IMG/VR virus record: IMGVR_UViG_3300030020_000047
Span: 1 to 43,954 of that record
Strand: one strand, 5' to 3'
Source: a virus
Length of the DNA: 43,954 nucleotides
The position numbers and the translations under genes were made by a program. Positions 14,627 through 22,585 of the stretch are shown here, piece after piece. The notes beneath the pieces were generated by a model. The model did no database searches. It was not told the origin of the DNA and saw only the letters and a list, made by a program, of their open reading frames with translations. Numbering within the stretch: the stretch's first letter is position 1; every line of letters begins with the position of its first letter.

Positions 14627-17616
14627 CCTTGATTATTGCAGATCGCGTCAAAGAGAGCGCGACGGTGACGGGAACAAACCCGCTGTCGCTCGCGGGGGCG
14701 ATGACCGGGTTCCAGTCGTTCGGTTCTGTATGCTCGACGGGCAGCACTTGCTACTACTCTATTCAGGCGGTGGACAGCAACGGCAACCCAACCGGCAACT
14801 GGGAGACGGGGCTGGGCACTTACACCACGTCTGGGAACACGTTGACCCGCACCGCCGTGACCGGCTCAAGCAACGCAGGGGCGCTCGTTAGTTTTTCCGC
14901 AGGTACGGTGCAGGTATTCATCGACATAACGGCGGCTTACGCCTCGGTGTTGGCGTCATCGGCGGAGTCTCTCGTTCCGGTATCAACGTCACTGCACTAC
15001 GGCGCAATCGTCAAAGCGATCATTTACGACACCAGCAAGGATTCTGACGGCGGAGCATGGCGTCGGCGGTGTCAGCAAACAAGCTGGATGAACGAGCCGC
15101 TTTGCACCGGCACATGGCGCGGTCAGCGTGCCAGTCTTGCGGCAGCATGGGCGGTATCCGGTGCAGCGGTTGGCGACTTTTACCAGTCCACGGCTGACGG
15201 ACTGTTTTATACCATCGGCGGCACGGTTGGTTCGCCTACGCAGACGCAGGTTTATCGCGGCAATGTGGCGCAGTTCCCGGAACAGGTTGCGATCATCGCC
15301 GAAGCAGGGCGCGTTGTGGTTTATGACTTGACGGTGCCTTCTTGCCCGATGTGGATGGTGTTTGTCGGTGTAGCAAACGCGAACATGGTACGAACGGGGC
15401 TATCAAGTATAGCGGCTGTGAACGGCCAACTTTGGTGCGGATCGAATACGAATCAAGCATTGGTGCTAGTCAACTTTGTTACTGATTCAGGTTATTACAT
15501 ATACACCAGCCTTACATACTCGGGGCCGGAGGTTGGAACGATATCTCAACGCAATCAAGGTCTTGCGTATGTAGGTTTTGGTACGAAGTACGGGCAAATA
15601 GTCAATGCGAGCGTCAACGACATCGCCGCAATAGTCCTTCCCGGCGCACCGTTCGATCCGGCTACCGGCTTGCCTATCCCGACGATTGCCGTGGCGACTG
15701 CGGGGGGCATCAGCGTCATCCAGAATACAGGTGTGGTGGTGAACGGTGCGTATACTTTATCGTGCAGCTCCCCCTCATTCAATAATGGACGGCTCAATTA
15801 CCAGTATGGGGGAGCTGAGTGGGGTTTTAGGTCTCTACCTGTAACAAGCATCACAAGCGGCTTCACAGGTTCAGGACTTAATCAAGCATCTATTCCAAAC
15901 GTCGGCGCTACTGGATCACCCCTAAGTGCGGGAAAGCAAATTGCCCTTGCTGGCGCGACGCAAGTTACATTAGTACGAGAGAACCCAACTGCTGAATCGT
16001 TAGGCATGGTTGCCTACCTGACCAACGCCTACAATTCAGGCTGGATGGTCGGCGACATTCGCGGCTGCTGGCTGGCTGACACGGCGGTCGAGACGATCAC
16101 GGCATCAGGCAATCTGGTGACGAATCCTGGGCCGTTCACGGCGACGACCGGCTGGACGGCACATAATTCCACATTAAGCACTGCCTCAAATGAATTGGTA
16201 CTTACTGGAGACGGCACCCTTAACTCACACCAACTTTTCCAGGCAATTACTACGGTCGTGGGAAAAGCGTACACGCTGTCAGCCACAGCTAGACGAGGCA
16301 CATGTTCTGCAAATATTCGGGTATTTTGCGATGCTACAGGCACTCCTTTTGCGCTGAATTCTTCATCAGCCACGGCAGTAAGCGGATCAGTGACGTTTGT
16401 GGCGTCCTCAACGACTACCACTATTACCTGTGACTACAATGAAAATACCGCCAGCCTAACGGCATACTTTGATTCCATCTCCTGCCAACTCGCGCAGGCA
16501 GACCGCAGCGTTAAAAACAACGGTATTATCGTCAACGGCAGTTTGACGAAAGCGCCGGTTGCTTCGGGCGCGGGGCTGGTCGGCTATAGCGGGTTCAGCT
16601 CTGCGAATAACCTCACTCAACCATACAGCGCAAATCTGGACATGACAGGCGACTTCTGCGTAATGGGTTGGGCGATGTCCAACACAGTCTCCGGATCGAC
16701 GCAAACTCTATTGAACTGCATAGGAACAAACACTTTTGGGATACAAATCGGCAGAGTTACTTCAGGAGGCACAACCTATCCCCTCACCCCCATGGTATTG
16801 TTGTACGGATCATCTGGAACTCTATCTATACAAGGCAGCCAAGCCGGCCTCCTCCCCTATAGCTCCGGGGTGTGGATGCACCTAGCCGTCATCCGCGCAG
16901 GCAACCTTATCTCAATTTATCAAAATGGCTCCCTAGTATTCTCCGGGACTTCCATCCTCGGCTCCCTAGCCACCCTGAACGGCGCACTCCAGATCGGCTC
17001 AGGGTTTAATATAACCAACTATGAAATGTCGATGGCCCTTTGGCGTATCGGTGCCACGGCGGCAAGCGCCAATCAGATCGGCAAAATCTACAAAGACGAA
17101 CTCGCGCTATTCCAACCCAACGCCCAATGCACCCTCGCAGGATCAAGCACAGCCGTCACCGCGCTGGCTTACGACCAAAACACCGATCTGCTGCAAGTCG
17201 GCACATCGTGGGGCGTGACCGCGTTTAACAATCTGGTTCAGGTGAGCAGCACGGCATCCATCGGCGGCGCAGTCACGTCGCTATCCGCAAATCAAGGCGC
17301 GGTGTTGGTCGGCGGCGCAACGAACGGCGCGTTTTACCAGCCGGCGTACCTGCTGCGCGACGAGCTGCGGCGCGCGGAAGAAGCGCGCCTTGCGCTTGGC
17401 CGAGCGTTGGTGCCGGTCAGTGCCACTGCGACAGCAGCGCAAACGACATTCCCGTTGCCACTCGGGTATCAAGCTAATTTTGTCTACGCAAACGGCATTC
17501 TCAAGACGCTCACTACTGACTACACGCTGTCTTTTGATGGTTTCGTGTGGTCGGTCGTGTTCAACAGCGGCCTCGTCCTGAACGCCCCCGTAACGATTTT
17601 GGCTAACTGGAGCTAA
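14623..17616 (+). CDS. putative receptor-binding tail protein with LamG-like domain, 997 aa
   Basis: The N-terminus (MTLIIADRVKESATVTGTNP, then a TGFQSFGSVCS region to about residue 105) is an attachment module I know from many phage tail proteins. Residues about 110-480 form a beta-rich middle part. Residues about 490-620 (NPGPFTATTGWTAHNSTLS onward) resemble a carbohydrate-binding module. Residues about 660-820 (NLTQPYSANLDMTGDFCVMG, then WMHLAVIRAGNLISIYQNGS) match the LamG / concanavalin-like fold. A C-terminal module (PLGYQANFVYANGILKTL) ends the protein. The role would be binding surface sugars on the host. Central coding DNA is noticeably more AT-rich than its flanks, consistent with domain exchange. 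No depolymerase catalytic site is seen. Confidence 0.7.
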   Translation: MTLIIADRVKESATVTGTNPLSLAGAMTGFQSFGSVCSTGSTCYYSIQAVDSNGNPTGNWETGLGTYTTSGNTLTRTAVTGSSNAGALVSFSAGTVQVFIDITAAYASVLASSAESLVPVSTSLHYGAIVKAIIYDTSKDSDGGAWRRRCQQTSWMNEPLCTGTWRGQRASLAAAWAVSGAAVGDFYQSTADGLFYTIGGTVGSPTQTQVYRGNVAQFPEQVAIIAEAGRVVVYDLTVPSCPMWMVFVGVANANMVRTGLSSIAAVNGQLWCGSNTNQALVLVNFVTDSGYYIYTSLTYSGPEVGTISQRNQGLAYVGFGTKYGQIVNASVNDIAAIVLPGAPFDPATGLPIPTIAVATAGGISVIQNTGVVVNGAYTLSCSSPSFNNGRLNYQYGGAEWGFRSLPVTSITSGFTGSGLNQASIPNVGATGSPLSAGKQIALAGATQVTLVRENPTAESLGMVAYLTNAYNSGWMVGDIRGCWLADTAVETITASGNLVTNPGPFTATTGWTAHNSTLSTASNELVLTGDGTLNSHQLFQAITTVVGKAYTLSATARRGTCSANIRVFCDATGTPFALNSSSATAVSGSVTFVASSTTTTITCDYNENTASLTAYFDSISCQLAQADRSVKNNGIIVNGSLTKAPVASGAGLVGYSGFSSANNLTQPYSANLDMTGDFCVMGWAMSNTVSGSTQTLLNCIGTNTFGIQIGRVTSGGTTYPLTPMVLLYGSSGTLSIQGSQAGLLPYSSGVWMHLAVIRAGNLISIYQNGSLVFSGTSILGSLATLNGALQIGSGFNITNYEMSMALWRIGATAASANQIGKIYKDELALFQPNAQCTLAGSSTAVTALAYDQNTDLLQVGTSWGVTAFNNLVQVSSTASIGGAVTSLSANQGAVLVGGATNGAFYQPAYLLRDELRRAEEARLALGRALVPVSATATAAQTTFPLPLGYQANFVYANGILKTLTTDYTLSFDGFVWSVVFNSGLVLNAPVTILANWS

Positions 17617-17620
17617 CACC

Positions 17621-18490
17621 ATGACAGATTTCAACGGGCCTATTTCCTTCGGGTCGACGATCACCCCCGCTGGCGGAGTGATCGCCCCCTCCTACACGTT
17701 CGCCACACTTCCTGCACCCGCAGCCGGCAATACTGGCGCGGAGGTGTTTGTCTCGGATGTTGGTACGAATGGCTCTTCTTGGCGCAGCAACGGAACGGTC
17801 TGGTCGCCAGTCAACGGCGAAGTGAATTTATACGCTAGTGGGCTTCCGTTTGTGTTCCCGCCTAGCAGCTCCATCGCTGTAACGACCGGCGCGATCACTT
17901 ACGGCACCGCGCTGGATGTCGTCTACGCGTCCAGCTACCAGTATTTCCCGGCAGGCGCATGGACTGGCAGCGCGGCTGGCTGGTACTACGTGACCATGTC
18001 AAGTACGACCTCCGGCCTCGTCTACTCGAACACTTACACCAGCGGCGTGCCGACGATCCCTGGTAGCCCGACGCTGGTTACGACTGGCGCTGGGGCGTTC
18101 ACGCAGACGACCGCTGCCTACGTCGCAGGCCCGAACTTCTCCATCCAGGGCAACGTAATGGGGGCCTATGGCAAACTCGACGTGGACTTTCTCGGCACGA
18201 ACTATTCCAGTGCCGGCAGCAAATATCTGCAGCCATCGTTCGGCGGCACAGGGCTGACCTCCACACATCAGACGACGATCTCGCCGTTGCAGAACAAGCT
18301 CTTGCTGACCAATCAGGGCGTTGCAAACAGTCAGTTTTACCTGAACAGCAATACGAACTACGGTTCAGTCGTGAACGGCAACGCCGCTATCGACACGACC
18401 GCCGCCAAGACATTCCAGATCAACTTCTACCTGACCGTCGCAACTGACTGGGTAGTTCTCCAATACCTTAACGTGAAAGCCTCAAGATGA
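17621..18490 (+). CDS. putative tail fibre or spike accessory protein, 289 aa
   Basis: The sequence is rich in Ser, Thr, Gly and Tyr with a beta-dominated pattern. The N-terminal segment (APSYTFATLPAPAAGNTGAE, then VFVSDVGTNGSSWRSNGTVW) is a motif I know from phage tail spike and fibre genes. The C-terminal part (LDVDFLGTNYSSAGSKYLQP onward) resembles receptor-facing tips. It begins 4 bases after the stop of the large receptor-binding gene and its own stop overlaps the next gene by ATGA. A role in host attachment together with that protein is inferred. Confidence 0.6.
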   Translation: MTDFNGPISFGSTITPAGGVIAPSYTFATLPAPAAGNTGAEVFVSDVGTNGSSWRSNGTVWSPVNGEVNLYASGLPFVFPPSSSIAVTTGAITYGTALDVVYASSYQYFPAGAWTGSAAGWYYVTMSSTTSGLVYSNTYTSGVPTIPGSPTLVTTGAGAFTQTTAAYVAGPNFSIQGNVMGAYGKLDVDFLGTNYSSAGSKYLQPSFGGTGLTSTHQTTISPLQNKLLLTNQGVANSQFYLNSNTNYGSVVNGNAAIDTTAAKTFQINFYLTVATDWVVLQYLNVKASR

Positions 18491-18909
18491 AAAAACTATT
18501 CGCTGCTCTCTCGCTGCTCGTTCTTTCGAGCTGCGCACCGGCCTACGCTGACGACATATCGCCTAATGCGTTTCAGTTCGATCAGACGGCGTTGTCTCCT
18601 ACCACGCTGATCATGGAGGGGGCGTTCGACGCGCTGCTGGTCATCGACAGCCATCAAACGAACAGCATCCGGTCGGCGTGCCCAGTCCATGAGACTTGCG
18701 CCTTCCAGGAAACAAACCCGTGGCTCGGTAGCACCGACCCAGATGCGGTACGGGTAAGAAATTACTTTATTGCGTCTGCTCTTATCCATGGGCTGATCAC
18801 GTATCTGCTGCCGCAGGATTACCGGATTTTCTGGCAGGGCGCGTCGTTCGGCTTGGAGATTAACGCGGTTCGGATGAATGCCTACGCAGGGCTTGGACTT
18901 AAATTTTAA
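18487..18909 (+). CDS. phage lipoprotein, 140 aa
   Basis: The N-terminus has a bacterial lipoprotein signal: MKKLFAALSLLVLSSC with lipobox LSSC, Cys at 16. The mature part contains a region (FQETNPWLGSTDPDAVRVRN, then YFIASALIHGLITYLLPQ) that I recall in small phage and bacterial proteins of unknown function, and a C-terminal amphipathic strand (MNAYAGLGLKF). It is expected to be anchored in a membrane, probably periplasmic or outer-membrane facing. It is the first gene of the lysis region, coupled by ATGA to the fibre gene. It could serve lysis, superinfection control or envelope modification. Confidence 0.7.
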   Translation: MKKLFAALSLLVLSSCAPAYADDISPNAFQFDQTALSPTTLIMEGAFDALLVIDSHQTNSIRSACPVHETCAFQETNPWLGSTDPDAVRVRNYFIASALIHGLITYLLPQDYRIFWQGASFGLEINAVRMNAYAGLGLKF

Positions 18910-18920
18910 TGGAGGTTGGT

Positions 18921-19286
18921 ATGGTACCCGAGAGCAACGAAATAACAGTAGGTAGGCTGGACGAACGGGTAAAAGCTCTCAGTTCCACCGTGGGTGGGAT
19001 ATCTGAGGATATCAAGCGAATAGCCGCCTCATACGAGAAACTGGTCGAGAGTACGCAGCGGATTGCGCTTCTTGAGGCCGACATGGTTCTGGCGAAGGCA
19101 GGGCAGAACAAGCTGTGGGAGAAATACGACGCGATGGACTCCGCGCGTATCACTACCGAGAAGGTTCGCCTGGAGGAAGCACTGAAGTCCAACAACCGTT
19201 GGATCGGCGAGGTAATCAGGATGCTGCTTGCCTCGGGCTTCACTGGCGCGGTAGCAGCAGCGCTCTACCATTTTGGTATCCACTAG
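18921..19286 (+). CDS. coiled-coil protein with C-terminal membrane anchor, 121 aa
   Basis: The start at 18921 (MVPESNEITVGRLDERVKAL) is chosen because GGAGG at 18911-18915 lies 5 bases upstream of it; the ATG at 18909 has no site. Residues 10-95 form a predicted coiled coil (GGISEDIKRIAASYEKLVES, RIALLEADMVLAKAGQNKL). Residues about 98-119 (VIRMLLASGFTGAVAAALYH) form one transmembrane helix at the C-terminus. This layout resembles XhlA-like proteins encoded with phage lysis genes. It is followed 9 bases later by the lysozyme. A role with the holin is likely but not shown. Confidence 0.6.
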   Translation: MVPESNEITVGRLDERVKALSSTVGGISEDIKRIAASYEKLVESTQRIALLEADMVLAKAGQNKLWEKYDAMDSARITTEKVRLEEALKSNNRWIGEVIRMLLASGFTGAVAAALYHFGIH

Positions 19287-19294
19287 GAGATGAA

Positions 19295-19732
19295 ATGATC
19301 AACGACGATCTGCAGTACGACGGCGCAGGCCTGAAAATTACCGAAAACGGCGAGGGCTGCAGGCTGATCCCATATCTGGACGGCGGCGGCACACCGACTG
19401 ATGGCTACGGCAACACGCACAATGTTGTCATGGGTGTGCCGATCACGCTGGAGAAAGCGATAGCTGATCTGACCACAAATATTCAGTGGGCTGTCCGGGT
19501 GGTCAAAGAACATGCCCTCGTGCGGTTGACGCAGGGCGAGTTTGACGCGCTGGTGGACTTCGTGTTCAACGAAGGCAGCGGTCATTTCCAGTCGTCGACC
19601 TTGCTGCGCCTACTCAACGCGGGTGATTTCGACGGCGCTAAAGCGCAGTTTATGTCGTGGGACAAGTGTGGCGGCGTCTTCTCTCAGGGGCTATTCAACC
19701 GCAGAACTGCAGACGTTGGAGAGTTCAAATGA
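19295..19732 (+). CDS. endolysin, GH24 lysozyme, 145 aa
   Basis: It cuts the beta-1,4 bond between MurNAc and GlcNAc in peptidoglycan to release progeny. The ATG at 19295 follows AGGAG with good spacing; an in-frame ATG at 19115 would lie inside the previous gene. The catalytic triad of T4-type lysozymes is present with exact spacing: Glu20 (in ENGEGCRLIPYLD), Asp29 and Thr35 (in GGGTPTDGYGNTH). The C-terminal LTQGEFDALVDFVFNEGSG and GLFNRRTADVGEF motifs also fit. There is no signal-anchor, so export should depend on a holin. The stop overlaps the holin candidate by ATGA. Confidence 0.92.
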   Translation: MINDDLQYDGAGLKITENGEGCRLIPYLDGGGTPTDGYGNTHNVVMGVPITLEKAIADLTTNIQWAVRVVKEHALVRLTQGEFDALVDFVFNEGSGHFQSSTLLRLLNAGDFDGAKAQFMSWDKCGGVFSQGLFNRRTADVGEFK

Positions 19733-19926
19733 CCCCGAGAGACGTACTTCTGACCGCCATCGGCGTACTCACCTATGCCGTCTGGGGAGCAACAGCCTAC
19801 TTCGTCGATAGGTCGCTGCTTGGGGCCTTCGTGACGTTCACGATCAGCGTCGTGAACGGGGTGATCTGGCTGGTTCTGCGGGACATGCAGCCACCAAAAA
19901 ACGCCAACGGCGATGTGGCTCCTTAA
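19729..19926 (+). CDS. putative holin with two transmembrane helices, 65 aa
   Basis: The start at 19729 overlaps the endolysin stop as ATGA. The protein has helix 1 at about 6-25 (VLLTAIGVLTYAVWGATAYF), a short turn (VDRS), helix 2 at about 30-50 (LGAFVTFTISVVNGVIWLV) and a polar tail (QPPKNANGDVAP). Size, two-helix topology and position directly after the lysozyme fit a class II holin, which opens the inner membrane at lysis time. There is no sequence match to a named holin family that I can be sure of. Confidence 0.65.
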   Translation: MTPRDVLLTAIGVLTYAVWGATAYFVDRSLLGAFVTFTISVVNGVIWLVLRDMQPPKNANGDVAP

Positions 19927-20107
19927 CGGCCTCATCGCCTGTTGTCTCGCCGGGTGCGCGGACGTGTCCTGTCACCCTGAATTTGTCATTAATTCCTGGC
20001 ACTCGCCGTCCGGGATGCCAGCAGCAAAAAGCGGACAGCTTACCGTCCGGGAGCACTTGTCGGAGATCGAATCCGTCTCTTTTACCACCTGTAATTACAA
20101 TGACTAG
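19913..20107 (+). CDS. small lipoprotein, possible outer-membrane spanin, 64 aa
   Basis: The sequence starts MWLLNGLIACCLAGCADVSC: a short signal peptide with lipobox LAGC and lipid-anchor Cys at 15, then about 50 residues (VINSWHSPSGMPAAKSGQ, EHLSEIESVSFTTC). The start overlaps the end of the holin candidate by 14 bases, and it has no Shine-Dalgarno, so it is probably translated by coupling. A lipoprotein of this size after endolysin and holin is the usual place for an o-spanin (Rz1-like), which disrupts the outer membrane. Against this, no i-spanin gene is evident and the mature part is not Pro-rich. Confidence 0.5.
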   Translation: MWLLNGLIACCLAGCADVSCHPEFVINSWHSPSGMPAAKSGQLTVREHLSEIESVSFTTCNYND

Positions 20108-20117
20108 GAGCACCACC

Positions 20118-20411
20118 ATGAACGGAATCACCGCACTCACCCTTATCACTGATCTGCTCGAAGCGTTCGAAGCGATCTTCCCGAAGGCTAACACTCTGGC
20201 GCACACCGCTGCTGTAACGTCTATCGTCGGCGCAACCCTGACTGCTACGCAGGTTATTTCCGGTACGGTCAGCCCAACCGTGACTGCCATCACCAACGCT
20301 CTGCCGGTCGTCGTCTCATCCGTGCAGGCAGTTCGTGCGTCCATCGCAGCGGCCCCCGTGGAAGCTCCCGCAGTTCCAGTTGCCCCTGTCCCTGTTCAGG
20401 CAGCAGCGTAA
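20118..20411 (+). CDS. hypothetical hydrophobic protein with Ala/Pro/Val tail, 97 aa
   Basis: The start at 20118 follows AGGAG by 7 bases. Residues about 1-70 are hydrophobic and Thr/Val/Ala-rich (MNGITALTLITDLLEAFEAI, then HTAAVTSIVGATLTATQVIS), with one or two segments that could enter a membrane. Residues about 80-97 are a flexible Ala-Pro-Val tail (VEAPAVPVAPVPVQAAA). It lies between the small lipoprotein and the phospholipase gene, with TAATG overlap to the latter. It could be a membrane partner for either. No family is recognised. Confidence 0.55.
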   Translation: MNGITALTLITDLLEAFEAIFPKANTLAHTAAVTSIVGATLTATQVISGTVSPTVTAITNALPVVVSSVQAVRASIAAAPVEAPAVPVAPVPVQAAA

Positions 20412-21214
20412 TGAAGGCGCTCCGGTTGGCACTTTCAGGCTCCGGGTTTAAATTCCCGGCCCATGTCGGCGCTCTGATGGCTATCCGGGACGCTGGTTTC
20501 ACGCCTATTGAATACGCTGGAACGTCTGGTGGTTCAATCGTCGCTGCGCTGGCGGCGAGCGGCATGGACCTCGACACAATGAAGTCGTTGACCATGACGC
20601 GGGACTGGTCGGACATGCTGACGTTTAGCGTGCTGTCGATCCTTGGCGGTAAGGGGTTCTGCTCGGGCGATACCCTGCTCGACTGGATCACGAAGACCAC
20701 GAACGGCGCTACGTTCGACGATTTGACGGTGCCGTTGACCATCATGGCGTCCGACGCGAGCAACGAAGTCGGCTTCGAGTTCAGTCAAAAGACTACAGGC
20801 GCCACGCAGATCGCTTTCGCCGCGCGGTGCTCGGCATGTATCCCGCTGGTGTACGAGGCTGTGCCATTTGGCGGTACGTTCCTGCAGGACGGCGGGCTTG
20901 TCGACAATATCCCCGCCGACAAGCTGGTCGTGGACGACGTGCCGCGCCTCGGCATTCATCTGGTAGCGAAGTCCAAGCCGCTGACCGGCAAGGGCGACTC
21001 GTACATCGACTTGCTTGAGCGGGACGTGAACATGCTGCTGAACGCCAACGAGGATGCCCATGTTGGCATGGGGGCTGAGAACGGCGCGCGCTACGCCGTC
21101 GTCGAGACAGGCTACGCGAACGGGCTGGACAGAAACATGAGCGCCGAAATCCGCACGCGGTTATTTACCGATGGGTACAACGCCACGGCTGCGGCGCTCA
21201 AAATGGTTGCATAA
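20411..21214 (+). CDS. patatin-like phospholipase, 267 aa
   Basis: This is a serine hydrolase expected to cleave acyl groups from phospholipids. The patatin signature is complete: a glycine-rich oxyanion loop LSGSGFKFPAHVGAL (residues 8-22), the nucleophile elbow GTSGGS with Ser39, and the catalytic Asp160 in LQDGGLVDN. An additional ACIPLVYEAVPF segment (about 142-153) before the Asp also fits the family. No signal peptide is seen, so action from the cytoplasmic side or inside the virion is possible. Start and preceding stop share TAATG. It sits directly after the lysis genes, which suggests membrane breakdown at lysis, but a virion or accessory function is also possible. Confidence 0.85.
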   Translation: MKALRLALSGSGFKFPAHVGALMAIRDAGFTPIEYAGTSGGSIVAALAASGMDLDTMKSLTMTRDWSDMLTFSVLSILGGKGFCSGDTLLDWITKTTNGATFDDLTVPLTIMASDASNEVGFEFSQKTTGATQIAFAARCSACIPLVYEAVPFGGTFLQDGGLVDNIPADKLVVDDVPRLGIHLVAKSKPLTGKGDSYIDLLERDVNMLLNANEDAHVGMGAENGARYAVVETGYANGLDRNMSAEIRTRLFTDGYNATAAALKMVA

Positions 21215-21220
21215 GCCCTA

Positions 21221-21310
21221 GTAGGAGTGGGCTGCGAGCGGGTTTACATTGTCGCCTGCAAAACTCCTACCGAGCCGCCACGGGTGTCCTTCCTACGTCC
21301 GTGGCGGTTC
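21221..21310 (+). other. two stem-loops after the phospholipase gene
   Basis: GTAGGAGT (21221-21228) pairs with ACTCCTAC (21263-21270) across 34 bases. GAGCCGCCACGG (21272-21283) pairs with CCGTGGCGGTTC (21299-21310) across a 15-base loop, with one G-U. No T run follows, so a classical intrinsic terminator is unlikely. A processing site, a transcript stabiliser or a weak terminator are options. Confidence 0.45.
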
Positions 21311-21333
21311 ACCCTTAAACCCGAGGAACTATT

Positions 21334-22548
21334 ATGAGCTTCGACACTACACTGCTGTACCAGATTCGGGCGATGGTCGCGTCCATAATGAAGCAGAATA
21401 ACGCGGCGAAATCGACCGGTTCTGCGATCGATTTCGCCGTTGACATGTTTGACCGTGCGGACGCTGAAGGTCTCGGCGGCTACTGGAGCGACACTACAGG
21501 CAGTTGGGCGATACGCAGTAACCAAGCAGTTCCATTCAGCCGCGACCCGACTGGAGTGGCGCAGGATACGCTGATCAATTCCTTATCATCGACTTACGCG
21601 GGTCTCAGCATAGTTGGGTATTCTGGCGTAAGTAACCAGCTCGGAGCTACTCCGCGCATAACGAACTCTTATCTTGGCTCCCTACCACCGAATTTCACGG
21701 CGGCGATAGTCTTTAACGTGGCCAACACAGTTGGCGCTGGGTACATAGCCGCCGTCGAACCCGCCGCCGTCGCCGCCGCCGCCGCCGCCGTAGCCGCCGC
21801 CGCCGCCGCCGCTGCCGTCAGCGCCGCCGACGGCGGCTACGCCTATGCCGCCTACACCGCTGCCGTAGCCGCCGCTGCCGTCAGCGCCGCCGATGCCAAA
21901 GCCGCCCTCGCCGCTCTCAATGGTGTTATATCCGTACAAGCAAGCCAGGTTGCAGCGGCTGGGTATGGACAATTCAATTTTCCGGCCTCCGTCGCCCCAG
22001 CCCTCGTCACCAGCGCTGGCATTATCTGCGGCGGAACAGGTGCCGGGATCGTCGGCGCATGCGTAGCTGTTGCCGATACCGTACCTATCGTCGGAGCAAC
22101 GCAAACCTTCCCCGGTGGGGTTTTAGCGAATAGTGAGTTCGGCGACATGCAGGGTTTTAGCTTCCCTGTGGAGACTATAGGGCCTGCCGGGGAAACTCCC
22201 AGCACAATGATCGTCGTCGGTCAGAATACGATGGTGCTTACTGCGACCGGCAATACCTACGCTGTCACCCTGAACGATTATCCATATTACACGTCAAACT
22301 CCGCGTGGCTAGGGTCACGGTCAACCGCTGGCATCTGCGCGCACGCGATCAACTCGGTCGCTGCGTCCATCAAGTTCGGGTACGCTTTTGCCGGAATATC
22401 GTCGTTCAAGGCGTGGAACTCGGCGATCCCCGAGCCGCTTGATGAATCTGGTAACGGCACATTCGTTAATGGTGCTCACGTGTACTCCGACCGCTACCAC
22501 ACGCTGGACGCGGACGGTACAGGATACGTCTATAACCCCAACGCGTAA
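21334..22548 (+). CDS. putative tail protein with polyalanine tract, 404 aa
   Basis: The start follows CCGAGGAACT. Residues 1-140 are mixed (MSFDTTLLYQIRAMVASIMK at the start, then LGGYWSDTTGSWAIRSNQ). Residues about 141-192 form an Ala-rich stretch with Val, Tyr and Asp encoded by GCC repeats. The remaining 210 residues are beta-rich, Gly/Ser/Thr-rich and end GYVYNPNA. The C-terminal part has the look of a concanavalin-like or tail protein fold. The stretch could be a flexible or helical linker between two domains. It is part of the tail gene run; no family is firmly recognised. Confidence 0.55.
   Translation: MSFDTTLLYQIRAMVASIMKQNNAAKSTGSAIDFAVDMFDRADAEGLGGYWSDTTGSWAIRSNQAVPFSRDPTGVAQDTLINSLSSTYAGLSIVGYSGVSNQLGATPRITNSYLGSLPPNFTAAIVFNVANTVGAGYIAAVEPAAVAAAAAAVAAAAAAAAVSAADGGYAYAAYTAAVAAAAVSAADAKAALAALNGVISVQASQVAAAGYGQFNFPASVAPALVTSAGIICGGTGAGIVGACVAVADTVPIVGATQTFPGGVLANSEFGDMQGFSFPVETIGPAGETPSTMIVVGQNTMVLTATGNTYAVTLNDYPYYTSNSAWLGSRSTAGICAHAINSVAASIKFGYAFAGISSFKAWNSAIPEPLDESGNGTFVNGAHVYSDRYHTLDADGTGYVYNPNA
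21754..21911 (+). repeat. GCC triplet repeat coding polyalanine
   Basis: Long in-frame runs of GCC and near-GCC codons are present. A 20-base block GCTGCCGTCAGCGCCGCCGA occurs at 21811-21830 and again at 21874-21893, 63 bases (21 codons) apart. The tract is likely prone to length change by slippage without loss of frame. Confidence 0.9.
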
Positions 22549-22563
22549 CGTGGTAAACTCCAG

Positions 22564-22585
22564 TCTAACGATAATTAGATAGAAT
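22564..22585 (+). promoter_or_regulatory. TCTAACGAT motif before the tail stabilisation gene
   Basis: TCTAACGAT (22564-22572) followed by AATTAGATAGAAT leads straight into an ATG with no Shine-Dalgarno. The same nine bases occur at 4614 and 31632. GATAAT within it resembles a -10 box but has no fitting -35. A phage-specific control site is inferred. Confidence 0.3.

Noticed and set aside
20411-21214. The patatin-like gene as a CBASS defence effector
   Set aside because: No cyclic-nucleotide synthase, Cap2/Cap3 or other partner is adjacent; the neighbours are lysis and tail genes.
13334-22548. A diversity-generating retroelement acting on the fibre genes
   Set aside because: No reverse transcriptase gene and no template repeat with adenine-specific differences is visible; the repeat copies are either identical or diverged at all bases.
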